A stretch of 64,000 bases of DNA from Scylla paramamosain (Eukaryota > Arthropoda > Malacostraca > Decapoda > Portunidae). The stretch spans positions 7,215,082 to 7,279,081 of the forward strand of contig NC_087198.1 in assembly GCF_035594125.1 (NCBI RefSeq), read 5' to 3'. Each line of letters opens with the position of its first letter. Positions within the stretch are counted from its first letter, which is position 1. The notes under the pieces were generated by a model, which did not search any database, had not been told where the DNA came from, and saw only the letters and a program-made list of their open reading frames with translations. Shown piece after piece: positions 35,801 to 43,482 of this stretch. Made by a program: the position numbers and the translations under genes.

Positions 35801-36668
35801 TCCATCCTTTAAAAGGGTCCACCAATTAGGCGAGGACCGAGTCATATGTGTCAACAGTAAGAACACGATTAAAATCAGGCAGCCAAATTACTTGGGATAC
35901 CATATTTTAGAAGTGGCAAAGAAGTACATGTACAACTTTTGGTATCGTGTCATCAAAGCTAATTATGGGGAGAGAGCTAAATTAGCTTATGAAGATACTG
36001 ACAGTTTCATTTTCAGTCTGCACATACCTACAAACTTAAATGATGAACTGAAACATGGACCCATGGCAAATTTTCTCGACACCAGTAACTTTGCTTCAGA
36101 TCACCCGTGTTTTAATGGGGAGCGGAAGGGTCAACTAGGCTTGTTGAAATCTGAAACCGGATCCACGCTCATCAAAGAGGCGATTATATTAAAGCCAAAG
36201 ATGTATTCGCTGCTGTTGGAAGATGACAAGCAAGTATCTCGAGGTAAAGGCATTCCAACTCACCTTCAGCAAAATATATTGCATCAGCAGTATAGGGAAA
36301 CACTTAATAATGTCGCATGTGGGATGGTGGATTGCTATAATATCAGGAATGTGAAAGGACAAATTTGTACCACTCGTATGCGAAAGCGAACGTTGTCACA
36401 TTTTGACGACAAGCGCTTTCACGTCGATGGCTATACCTCAAGGGCGTATTATCACCCCGACAATGATCCGCGGGAAAGAGATGTGGAGAATGAGATGGAA
36501 GAGGAGGTGGCGGTGGATGTGGGGGAGGTGGATGTGGATGAGGAAGAGGAGGAGGAGGAGGAGGAGGAGGAGGAGGAGGAAGAGGGGGAGGAAGAGGGGG
36601 AGGATGGGGTAATGAGTGGTCTGTGGCGTGATCGGGAGAGACTTTCCGCGGCATTATTCACATCATGA
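32282..36668 (+). CDS. DNA polymerase B (Polinton), four exons
   Basis: Replicates the element, probably protein-primed. Proposed exons are 32282-32465, 32566-32661, 32742-32825 and 32929-36668, giving about 1,367 aa. All three introns (100, 80, 103 bp) are phase 1 with GT...AG ends and pyrimidine-rich acceptors. Exon 1 codes a Cys-rich leader with CEVC, CPSC and CDLC pairs (zinc-finger-like). Exon 4 holds a C2H2-like motif near 33900-33960, exonuclease motifs FDFET (34056), HNMSFD (34461) and EIDVGLLADTY (34911), a DNA-binding/HNH-like insert (CELC...CNLQC, 34311-34431), polymerase motif A DYNSLYAS (35190), motif B KLMSNAVYG (about 35690-35718) and motif C YEDTDS (35988), all with their key residues. 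A Glu-rich tail of more than 20 acidic residues ends the protein. If exons 1-3 are not used, the first in-frame ATG of exon 4 is 32967. Confidence 0.9.
32466..32565 (+). other. polymerase intron 1 with internal poly(A) signal
   Basis: GTAAGC donor, TGTACAG acceptor. AATAAA lies at 32503-32508, and an in-frame TGA at 32516 would end an unspliced product of 78 aa. Retention or intronic polyadenylation could therefore give a short zinc-finger protein from the same start. Intron 2 (32662-32741) also has AATAAA words (32689, 32697). Intron 3 (32826-32928) contains an (AAT)n tract that stays open in frame. Confidence 0.6.
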
Positions 36669-37010
36669 TTAAGGGGTAGAGAAAGAGAGGACGCAGCTGC
36701 TAGCAGACGCCCTTCATGTAATGTAAAAAAACATTTGCTCTGACCACGTAGGCTAAGGAAGAGGGGGAGGTGGAGGATGGGTTGTGTCGTGATCGGGAGT
36801 GGCCTTCCATGACATTATTCACGTCATAATTAAGGGGTGGAGAGAGACCGCGGCCGCCAGCAGCTGCCATTCATGTAATGTAAGAACATTTGTTTTGAGT
36901 ATGGAGTTAAGGAGAGGAATGAGGAGATTGTTCATGTACTGTAAGGACATTTGTACTGTCCACGTGGGATAAGGAGGATGAGGAGGAGGAGGTAATGTAA
37001 GAACATTTGT
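36595..37010 (+). repeat. tandem duplication of about 160 bp across polymerase 3' end
   Basis: GTGATCGGGAG recurs at 36628 and 36789, and CATGTAATGTAA at 36715 and 36872, giving two units of about 160 bp. Partial third and fourth copies carry GTACTGTAAGGACATTTG (about 36935) and GTAATGTAAGAACATTTG (about 36992). The first unit overlaps the end of the polymerase coding region, including its stop codon. G-rich GAGG runs separate the units. Confidence 0.8.
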
Positions 37011-37217
37011 ACTTAGGTTAAGGAGAGGGGGGAGGGGGGGGGGAGGTTGAGGAAGAGGTGTGGGTCGGGGGAGATCCACGTCATAATTAGAAGGCAGGGA
37101 TGAGGATGCAGCTAGGAGGTTAGTTATGCTGTTACCTACATGACCATGTAAATAAAGGTTAAGTAATAAATACTGTAAACATATCGTAGCGTCTTTTAGT
37201 AACCCTCTGAACTTAAC
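37011..37217 (+). promoter_or_regulatory. polymerase 3' end and ATPase 5' region with poly(A) signals
   Basis: AATAAA at 37151 and 37165 are the likely polyadenylation signals for the polymerase transcript. They lie 50-65 bp before the next gene's ATG, so the ATPase promoter must be in this region or upstream. No clear TATA box was chosen. Confidence 0.5.
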
Positions 37218-37877
37218 ATGGACAAGACATTTAGCGAAGAGATGCTGAATCTCTTCAGATATCCTGCACGCATAATTATTGCAGGTTATACAAATTCCGG
37301 CAAAACACACCTCTGCAATAAAATTATAGAGAAATATCAGCATGGATTTAACAGAATTATCATTTGTGGCGTCTCATCGCATTCGCTGCAGCAGAATTCC
37401 CCTTTTCAAGATAAGGTCGAAGTGCATGAGAAAATTATTGATCCCGTGATGGATGATAACAGTCCATACGCCGACCCGCAAACGCACACACTCCTGATAT
37501 TAGATGACAATTTCCTCACGGCTGGCAATTCTCAAACGATAGCAGAGGCTTTCACCAAAGGGAGACATAAAAATTTGTCAGTTATAATGATAGCACAGAA
37601 TGTCTTTTTCCCCGGAAAGTATGCTAGAACGATAACTTTAAATGCCTCACATTACATTCTTATGAAAAACAGAGATATATATCAAATTGAATGTCTGGGC
37701 AGGCAACTTTATGGAAGGGAGCGCGCCAAACACTTTGTGGAAGTTTATAAAAATGTCGTGCTTAGACGAGATCACGGTTATTTGTTGTGTGATTTATCCC
37801 CGAACGCACCCGAAGAAATTCAACTGCGCACGAATATTGTGGATGAGCCACCCTGTGAGAAAGTCTATCTGCTATGA
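37218..37877 (+). CDS. A32-type genome packaging ATPase (FtsK/HerA superfamily)
   Basis: 219 aa, ATG start. It powers DNA translocation into the capsid in related viruses. Walker A is GYTNSGKTH (residues 23-31) and Walker B is LLILDDN (about 92-98, Asp96-Asp97). A sensor-like IMIAQNVF follows (about 123-130) with the Gln-Asn pair typical of the A32 family. NASHYILMKNRD comes next. The length fits the family (about 210-260 aa). It is the first of four closely packed genes. Its stop overlaps the integrase start in ATGA, which points to a shared transcript. Confidence 0.93.
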   Translation: MDKTFSEEMLNLFRYPARIIIAGYTNSGKTHLCNKIIEKYQHGFNRIIICGVSSHSLQQNSPFQDKVEVHEKIIDPVMDDNSPYADPQTHTLLILDDNFLTAGNSQTIAEAFTKGRHKNLSVIMIAQNVFFPGKYARTITLNASHYILMKNRDIYQIECLGRQLYGRERAKHFVEVYKNVVLRRDHGYLLCDLSPNAPEEIQLRTNIVDEPPCEKVYLL

Positions 37878-38974
37878 ACGCCGTTTTGGACGAACTTTAC
37901 CGTGATATGACGAATCCTGCGGCTTTAGGAGGTGTGCAAGCACTCTACAGAGAGGGGAAGAAAAGGGATAAGAATCTAACACTCCGCGATGTGAGGGCAT
38001 TTCTGCAGGGCAACCGCACTTATACGCTTCACAAGCCGACACTGAAACGTTTTCCGCGACGAAAAATTCTCGCTCCTAAACCGTCCGTCATTTTAACTTG
38101 CGATTTGGCTGATTTTGCGAGGCTGCACAGACACAATGGCGGCGTCCGATACATCATGTTTTGCCTGGACGTTTTCAGCAGATACTTGAAAGTGGCAACG
38201 CTGACAAGTAAATCCGGACACAGTAGCCTGCAAGCGCTGAAAAAAGTTCTAGAGTCGGGGAGTTTTACAGGCGTGTCGCGTCTTTTTACCGATCAGGGAT
38301 CCGAATTTTATAATCAAGCAGTGAAAAAATATCTAACTTTGAAAGGTATTACCTTGTATTCCAATTACTCGCGTGAAACAAAGGCGAGTTTGGCAGAAAG
38401 GGTCATCCGAACCATAAAGACAAAAATATATAAATATCTCACGCAGAACAACACACTGACGTATATTAACGTCTTGCCCACCCTAATAAATACGTACAAT
38501 CACACCCCACACCGCGGTTTGGGCGGCAACCAAACGCCGGCTCAGGTTCACCACCTCCGCGAGCTGTCACAAGTCAGGAAGCAATTTAAACGAATGTATT
38601 TAAATCGGCCAAGGGGAAAGAAAGTTGTCAGTCATAAATTAGACGTGGGAGACATTGTACGCTTGCAACGTGCTTCCCGAACGCAATTTAAATTCAATAA
38701 GGGTTATACCGTCAACAATACCGAGGAGCTTTTTAAGATAAGTCGTGTGGATTACTCACATAAAATCCCTATTTATTTCATAAGGGATTTGGCGGGGGAG
38801 GACGTGACCGGCGCTTTCTACAGGGAAGAATTAATCAAGTCCTCTCTTCCCTCACATTACCAGGTCGATATATTACGATCGAAGGTCGAGCGAGGTAAGA
38901 GAAAGTACTTCGTCCACTGGCGTGGGTACCCAGATAAATTTGACAGCTGGATAGATGCGGACGACTTAGTATAA
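37874..38974 (+). CDS. Polinton integrase (retrovirus-like DDE) with chromodomain
   Basis: 366 aa. Inserts the element into the host genome and makes the 6 bp duplication. Catalytic core: first Asp in LTCDLADF (Asp77), second in FTDQGSEF (Asp140), Glu in LAERVIRTIK (Glu175). Spacing from the second to the third is 34 residues, as expected for the retroviral/Polinton type. INTYNHTPHRGLG (about 205-217) is the usual conserved block after the core. The last 38 residues form a chromodomain (YQVDILRSKV, KYFVHWRGYP, DSWI), which could tether integration to modified histones. The N-terminus has no HHCC zinc motif. The start overlaps the ATPase stop by 4 bases. Confidence 0.95.
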   Translation: MNAVLDELYRDMTNPAALGGVQALYREGKKRDKNLTLRDVRAFLQGNRTYTLHKPTLKRFPRRKILAPKPSVILTCDLADFARLHRHNGGVRYIMFCLDVFSRYLKVATLTSKSGHSSLQALKKVLESGSFTGVSRLFTDQGSEFYNQAVKKYLTLKGITLYSNYSRETKASLAERVIRTIKTKIYKYLTQNNTLTYINVLPTLINTYNHTPHRGLGGNQTPAQVHHLRELSQVRKQFKRMYLNRPRGKKVVSHKLDVGDIVRLQRASRTQFKFNKGYTVNNTEELFKISRVDYSHKIPIYFIRDLAGEDVTGAFYREELIKSSLPSHYQVDILRSKVERGKRKYFVHWRGYPDKFDSWIDADDLV

Positions 38975-38977
38975 GAT

Positions 38978-39319
38978 ATGGATGAGGAAAAACCATTGAT
39001 ATTGAAGTACAAGGATTTGGTTTTTCTCCTCTCGCACGTCACCCCTAAATTGCGGAAGCAGGTCTTGCAAAGTTTGAATAAGCGCGAAGTCAATTGCATC
39101 TCGGAAATATTCGCCAACTTTTTGAAGAGACGCCTGACGGACGACGATACCATCATTAACCGCCTGAAAAAATTCAAGAGTGATATTCGCACTGTAGCCT
39201 TGAAGAAGACGCCCGTGTACAAGAAGAAAGCGATTCTAATCTCCAAACGAGGTGGTAACATATTGGCCGCGTTACTCCCGATAGCCGTGTCGGCAATAAC
39301 AAGTTTACTACAGAGATGA
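38978..39319 (+). CDS. small conserved Polinton protein with C-terminal hydrophobic segment
   Basis: 113 aa, ATG three bases after the integrase stop. It is helical and basic, with a middle LNKREVNCISEIFANFLK, a KKAILISKRGG turn and a hydrophobic end (NILAALLPIAVSAITSLL). This GG-plus-hydrophobic-tail pattern is one I associate with a small protein common in animal Polintons and adintoviruses. Some authors compare such proteins with adenovirus core or membrane-active peptides. I cannot name its function. A virion-internal or membrane-active role is inference. Confidence 0.65.
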   Translation: MDEEKPLILKYKDLVFLLSHVTPKLRKQVLQSLNKREVNCISEIFANFLKRRLTDDDTIINRLKKFKSDIRTVALKKTPVYKKKAILISKRGGNILAALLPIAVSAITSLLQR

Positions 39320-39834
39320 AAGAATATTGTTTAGTTCCCGTCTCAGTTGCCGAGAGGTGTAAGTTTAAACCGACCGACAGCGCAACTCAGCACCGATTCA
39401 CGTCAAAACAAGTCAAGAAAAAAAAAAAAACTTCACTTCCGCTACCGGCCGCCGCCCTCCCCGACGCCGCCAGCGTGACGCCACCACCACGCGCACCTGT
39501 CAATCCACCCTTGGATGATTTGATTCGAGTTGCCGTTCCTCCTTCCTTTAGAGAATATGGTTTATCTCTCTTGAAATTATTGGAGGGCAAACCTGGGATT
39601 TCATGGGATGAGCGCGGTAACTTACTTCCACCATTTTCTGGCATAAGCGTGTTTGATCTCATACGAGTACTCGGTCACGAAAAGGGGGCCGCGAAAAGAC
39701 TTTCACCCGATAAGCGTCCATTATTATCACTGCTACTTCGCATGGCGCAACTCCCCGCGGATGCCATCAGAAATACGACTCAACGAAGTAAACTGATAGG
39801 TGGCGGGGTCGGTGACATCTGGGAAGCATATTAA
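39316..39834 (+). CDS. conserved Polinton protein of unknown function, 172 aa
   Basis: ATG overlaps the previous stop in ATGA. N-terminal EYCLVPVSVAERCKF is followed by a lysine-rich then proline-rich linker (residues about 32-65). A compact domain follows: LLKLLEGKPGISWDERGNL, then ISVFDLIRVLG, then LLLRMAQLPADAIRN. The W-x2-x-G-x...-S-x-x-DLI pattern matches a small protein seen in many animal Polintons. The biochemical role is unknown. The last coded part is GGGVGDIWEAY. AATAAA at 39991 is the probable end of this four-gene unit. Confidence 0.65.
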   Translation: MKEYCLVPVSVAERCKFKPTDSATQHRFTSKQVKKKKKTSLPLPAAALPDAASVTPPPRAPVNPPLDDLIRVAVPPSFREYGLSLLKLLEGKPGISWDERGNLLPPFSGISVFDLIRVLGHEKGAAKRLSPDKRPLLSLLLRMAQLPADAIRNTTQRSKLIGGGVGDIWEAY

Positions 39835-40130
39835 ATGAGAAAGCTCCCCATCTTACTCTGTAAACGAGTAAGTACATCAATAATACATGAGAGCACGTGT
39901 TAGGCGCGTCAGGGGTGCAGGCCCACGGATGGATAATTGATGAGGGTTATGGTCAAAAAAAGGTTCACCCCCCCCTAACCCACATCCCCTAATAAATAAT
40001 ACGTTCCCCACCCTCCATCCCTTCCCACCAACAAAGGAAAAAAAAAATAACACCTGCGTCAATTTGAATGAATAAATTCTACTACGCAGAAGGTGTAATA
40101 TCGACCAATACGTGCGAATAAAGGTCTGCG
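39835..40130 (+). other. intergenic with poly(A) signals and a candidate 5'UTR intron
   Basis: Contains AATAAA at 39991 and 40071. A consensus donor GTAAGT at 39868 and a pyrimidine-rich acceptor ending CTCACAG at 40161 could frame an intron of about 294 bp. If used, the next gene would start at ATG 40203. This is only a sequence suggestion. Confidence 0.4.
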
Positions 40131-40799
40131 ATGTCACATTTCCCCCTCACTCCCCTCACAGAGGGTTCAACGTGCGGATCAGCCCTCCAATTACTCGTCA
40201 AGATGAAGGTGGTCGAGGGCAAGCTGACCGATGGCATCTTCCGCGACCGCCGCTGTTATATCATTTATTCAGTAAATGCCGTCTCCACCGAACCGAGTGG
40301 GATTGCGCGGGATCTCAAAACGATTTACCCATACGAGAATACACATGCAGCTAGAAAGAGACTCTACTCGCTTCATCGGGCCACGGCAGACACGAGAGAT
40401 GACCCAGGACGTATCATTATCCACGCGCCTCCCACAGGAAGCGTAAATCTCCCTCACCTGGTGGCCTGCGTGACTCAGTATGGTTGGGGCGAGGCCGTCG
40501 AGGGAAACGAGAAGGCGCGACAGGCAATCGCGACGTCGAAGGATTTGCCTTACGTGGAAGGACTCAAGATGGATACAAGCGTGAATCGACGTCAACACTT
40601 CCAGAATTGCCTGAAAAAGATTGCCCTGCTAGCCATGGCGAACGCTGAAGTAGAGCAAATTATTATCCCGGAAGGACTGGGATGTAGAGGTCGCTGCCAG
40701 GATGAGTGGAAGAATAATTACCTGCCTATGGTGGAAGGGCTGGCGCAGCGACTTCAACCTTTTGGAGTTGAAACTATTCTGGTGAGGAAGTCTGAATAA
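40131..40799 (+). CDS. macrodomain-like protein (candidate ADP-ribose-binding)
   Basis: 222 aa from ATG 40131, or 198 aa from ATG 40203, which I prefer because the fold seems to begin right there (KVVEGKLTDGIF). Macrodomain-like features: a short beta/alpha start (RCYIIYSVNAV); NTHAARKRLYSLHRATADTR; IIIHAPPTG; ACVTQYGWGEAVEGNE; KLMDT-like KMDTSVNRRQHFQNCLKKI; IIIPEGLGCRGRCQDEW in the place of the Gly-rich ADP-ribose loop; and a final FGVETILV strand. Macrodomains bind or remove ADP-ribose, and many viruses use them against host ADP-ribosylation. This is not a core Polinton gene, so it looks like an accessory gene acquired from elsewhere. AATAAA at 40820 follows. The assignment is by pattern only. 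Confidence 0.5.
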   Translation: MSHFPLTPLTEGSTCGSALQLLVKMKVVEGKLTDGIFRDRRCYIIYSVNAVSTEPSGIARDLKTIYPYENTHAARKRLYSLHRATADTRDDPGRIIIHAPPTGSVNLPHLVACVTQYGWGEAVEGNEKARQAIATSKDLPYVEGLKMDTSVNRRQHFQNCLKKIALLAMANAEVEQIIIPEGLGCRGRCQDEWKNNYLPMVEGLAQRLQPFGVETILVRKSE

Positions 40800-40819
40800 C
40801 TATATCATGTAAATTTTAA

Positions 40820-40825
40820 AATAAA
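40820..40825 (+). terminator. poly(A) signal after macrodomain-like gene
   Basis: AATAAA 20 bp after the stop codon. Confidence 0.7.
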
Positions 40826-40850
40826 GTTGATGTGTGTTTGACAAATCGAG

Positions 40851-40856
40851 TATAAA
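40851..40856 (+). promoter_or_regulatory. candidate TATA box before capsid gene group
   Basis: TATAAA, 126 bp before ATG 40977 and directly after the preceding poly(A) signal. It could drive a transcript covering the basic protein, capsid and protease genes. Confidence 0.45.
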
Positions 40857-40976
40857 TGTATTCCTTAATTGGGTGACCGTTATTATTTATTTTGATCATG
40901 GCGGGAGCAGCATATCAGACAGAAATAAATAGCCGGTGATTATGCTCGACGTCTTATTCATGACGTGACAACCATC

Positions 40977-41405
40977 ATGACGAGAGCGTTCACACCTCCC
41001 ACTCGAGCGGAATACGACTTGCTTTTTACGCAAAGCAAAGGTGGAGGCTTAGACGACATCCGGGTTTTTATTCCACCCCATTCAAGAAGAGGTGGCGGTC
41101 TATTTTCCGTTTTGAGTGGCTTTGCTAAAAGAGCAATTCCCTTTCTCATGCGCACTGTAGCACCCGAAGCGCTCCAAATGGGAAAAGGTTTATTAACAGA
41201 TGTTTTAGAAGGGAAGCGACTTCGCGAATCATTAAGAAATAGAGGTGTTGCAGCCGTGAAGGGTGTGGGGGAAAGGATAGTTCGAGGCGGACGAGTAATG
41301 AAAAAGAGGAAAGTTGGAGTCGGAAAAAAAAAAAAAAAGAGAAAACCACCAACCAGGCAACTGAAAAGAAAGACTTGCTATAAAGCAGATATCTTCAATA
41401 TTTAG
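40977..41405 (+). CDS. small basic virion-like protein
   Basis: 142 aa from ATG 40977. A longer frame begins with GTG at 40965, but no ATG supports it. It has a Gly-rich stretch then an amphipathic/hydrophobic helix (GGGLFSVLSGFAKRAIPFL, residues about 40-58), and a strongly basic C-terminal half with a lysine run (KKKKKRK near residue 117) that could bind DNA or act as a nuclear localisation signal. This GG-helix-basic architecture just before the capsid gene is usual in Polintons and recalls adenovirus pVI or core proteins. The role is inferred. It ends 13 bp before the capsid start. Confidence 0.6.
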   Translation: MTRAFTPPTRAEYDLLFTQSKGGGLDDIRVFIPPHSRRGGGLFSVLSGFAKRAIPFLMRTVAPEALQMGKGLLTDVLEGKRLRESLRNRGVAAVKGVGERIVRGGRVMKKRKVGVGKKKKKRKPPTRQLKRKTCYKADIFNI

Positions 41406-41418
41406 CTTAGTCGCAAAG

Positions 41419-42786
41419 ATGACTCATTACGGTCCGGATGTGCAGGGTGGAGCGACCTCCACCCCCCTGAGCAATTATCTGACGGCCGTGAGTGAGAACT
41501 TTCCGCGGGTGAATCGCTTGCATACCATCGAATCGTCAGTCGCTGCGAGGGGAAAGTTGGACGTATTACCCGTTAATTTAGATGCAAATGCTAATAATCA
41601 TGCGGGGATCAACGATCCTTACATTGAATTTAGACTGCCTGGTATTCCAGGGCAATTTTTGGATCTATCAACGCTGTCTCTAGAATTGCGAGTTAGCGCG
41701 ACGAAGGCAGACGGCGCGCCACTAGACGATGGCGATCACGTCGTTTTTAGTAATGGTTTGAATAATACGATGTTTAAGTCATGCGCTTGTTATTTTAACG
41801 AACAGCTTGTGGAGTCATCCTCTTTGTTCAACTATCACGCCTTCATTAAAATGATTACAACAATCCCTCAGGATAAAATTGACTCTATCGGTCGCGTCGC
41901 CTTCTACCATCGCGATTATGATGGATCAAAAGGCATAATCAATAAATTTGATGAAGACTATTTCACGGGAGGGAATAAAGACGAGAAACAAATGATGAAA
42001 GATTGTAAAACGCACGGCATTTCGATGACTGCGCCTTTGTTTTCGGATATATCAAGTCTGGACGCTTATCTGCTTGACTCTGTTGATGTGAGAATTCGAT
42101 TAGAATTGGCTAACAAAACATGGATTCTTAATTCACACCAAGATGCCAGCAGTTTCAAATTTAAGCTCGAGATGGCTAAGTTATGGGTTGACCGCGTCAC
42201 GCCACATCCGCCCGCCTTAGAATCGTTAAATAACTCCTTGACTCGAAATCCAATGCAATACACTTTTAATAGAACGCTCAATAAAACGTATGTGTTAGCC
42301 GCCAATCAAACGTCTTTGATTGCCGAATTACCTTTTGCGCAAATCATACCTCAAAATTTGACCATGGCAATAGTTGATATGGACAGCTTACAAGGCGTAA
42401 TTGATAAGAATGGTTTATATTTTCAACACGCCGATCTGTCACATGTACATATCACCGTGAACGGGGCGACCATTTATAACGTTCGCAGCTCTTTCCCGCA
42501 TCACGCGTCAAAATTGTTTTACACGACCCTTGAGTCACTAGGATTGGACACGCGTAATTCCCTAACATTTGATGCATTCAATAAAGGTCGGACAGTATGT
42601 TTCTTTAACTTTGTGACGGAGGACGTGCACAATGCCATCCCTCTGGATAAATCAGGAAATCTAAGAATTAATCTGTCGTTTGCCAAGGGACGTAATCACA
42701 ACCGCGTCATAATGTTTTTCGCCGACACTACTGGCGTCATAGAAATTGATCATTATCGTCACGTTCGCTGCATTGTCCGCGCATAA
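41419..42786 (+). CDS. major capsid protein candidate (double jelly-roll)
   Basis: 455 aa, ATG start. It would form the icosahedral shell if virions are made. Segments typical of Polinton capsid proteins: NDPYIEFRLPGIPGQFLDLS (residues about 66-85); a strand-rich LSLELRVSATK; NGLNNTMFKSCACYFNEQLV (about 111-130), corresponding to the usual NN-x-LHS-x-F motif; YHAFIKMITTI; LDSVDVRIRLELANK (about 216-230); and a late segment DTTGVIEIDHYRHVRC. Length fits the family. The protease gene follows after 6 bp. The double-jelly-roll call rests on family pattern and position, not on a structure search. Confidence 0.8.
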   Translation: MTHYGPDVQGGATSTPLSNYLTAVSENFPRVNRLHTIESSVAARGKLDVLPVNLDANANNHAGINDPYIEFRLPGIPGQFLDLSTLSLELRVSATKADGAPLDDGDHVVFSNGLNNTMFKSCACYFNEQLVESSSLFNYHAFIKMITTIPQDKIDSIGRVAFYHRDYDGSKGIINKFDEDYFTGGNKDEKQMMKDCKTHGISMTAPLFSDISSLDAYLLDSVDVRIRLELANKTWILNSHQDASSFKFKLEMAKLWVDRVTPHPPALESLNNSLTRNPMQYTFNRTLNKTYVLAANQTSLIAELPFAQIIPQNLTMAIVDMDSLQGVIDKNGLYFQHADLSHVHITVNGATIYNVRSSFPHHASKLFYTTLESLGLDTRNSLTFDAFNKGRTVCFFNFVTEDVHNAIPLDKSGNLRINLSFAKGRNHNRVIMFFADTTGVIEIDHYRHVRCIVRA

Positions 42787-42792
42787 GCCGTC

Positions 42793-43365
42793 ATGAATGC
42801 ACGTGAAATACAGGCCGGTCTAGCAGGCATCTTGGGCGATCGAGTTTATTTTTTAGGCTGTCACGATCATCGCCATGTGACAGATCTGATAAATCTTGCC
42901 AGAAAACAGGTGAAGCCATGCGTTTTCATTCTAAATACATTGAGTGACTCAAAGACCATGGGCCACTGGATTACTGTTTATCTTAATTTTCAAAGTCAGA
43001 CCATAGGCTATTACGATAGCTATAACTTGCATCCCAAATACAATTCCGCTGTCTTACATCATTTTATGCAAACTTGTCCACATATGAAAATTAGCACATT
43101 AAATTATCGACTTCAGGGGTTGAATTCCCTCGTGTGTGGCATTTATTGCATGTTCTTTTGCCTTCTACTGAGTTGGCATACATTAAAACGTGCAATGTGC
43201 ATTATTCACGCCACCTTCAAAAAGCATCAATATCTATATAATGACAAAAAAATTACTCGTATGGCATACGTAATATTTCGTAATATGCCGCATTGCATGC
43301 CTACGTTTTGCCCAGCCGGCAGCCAGGCGAGATGTCGTAACATCTGTAAAGCGGTAATAAGGTAG
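42793..43365 (+). CDS. adenain-like cysteine protease (C5/Ulp1 type)
   Basis: 190 aa, ATG start. Matures capsid and core proteins in adenovirus-like systems. Catalytic set visible: His58 in MGHWITVY, Asp75 in IGYYDSY, Gln108 in YRLQGLN and Cys115 in LVCGIYC, in the order H-D-Q-C expected of the family. Length is close to adenovirus protease (about 200 aa). An unusual Cys/His-rich C-terminus (HCMPTFCPAG, RCRNIC) is present. It lies 6 bp behind the capsid gene, so the two probably share a transcript. Confidence 0.92.
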   Translation: MNAREIQAGLAGILGDRVYFLGCHDHRHVTDLINLARKQVKPCVFILNTLSDSKTMGHWITVYLNFQSQTIGYYDSYNLHPKYNSAVLHHFMQTCPHMKISTLNYRLQGLNSLVCGIYCMFFCLLLSWHTLKRAMCIIHATFKKHQYLYNDKKITRMAYVIFRNMPHCMPTFCPAGSQARCRNICKAVIR

Positions 43366-43482
43366 ATTGGGGGGTGGGGTGGGGGTGGGAAAGGGGGTCA
43401 ATATGGGGTAATTGCTGACGGATAAGCGTCACTTCGCCATCACCTCTCAACCCAGTCGGACGTCGAAGCCTCATCTCCAAGA
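43366..43482 (+). other. spacer with G-run (possible G-quadruplex)
   Basis: 43369-43398 is GGGGGG-T-GGGG-T-GGGGG-T-GGG-AAA-GGGGG, starting 4 bp after the protease stop. It has four or more G-runs on the coding strand. No promoter motif was seen in the remainder. Confidence 0.6.

Noticed and set aside
36343..36661. Antisense Pro/Ser-rich frames over the polymerase tail
   Set aside because: Shadow of the Glu-rich coding tail.
36819..37343. 174-codon minus-strand frame between polymerase and ATPase
   Set aside because: Covers the G-rich spacer and the start of the ATPase. No domain, and the sense strand explains it.
40965..40976. Start of the small basic protein at 40965
   Set aside because: The codon is GTG. 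The first in-frame ATG is 40977.
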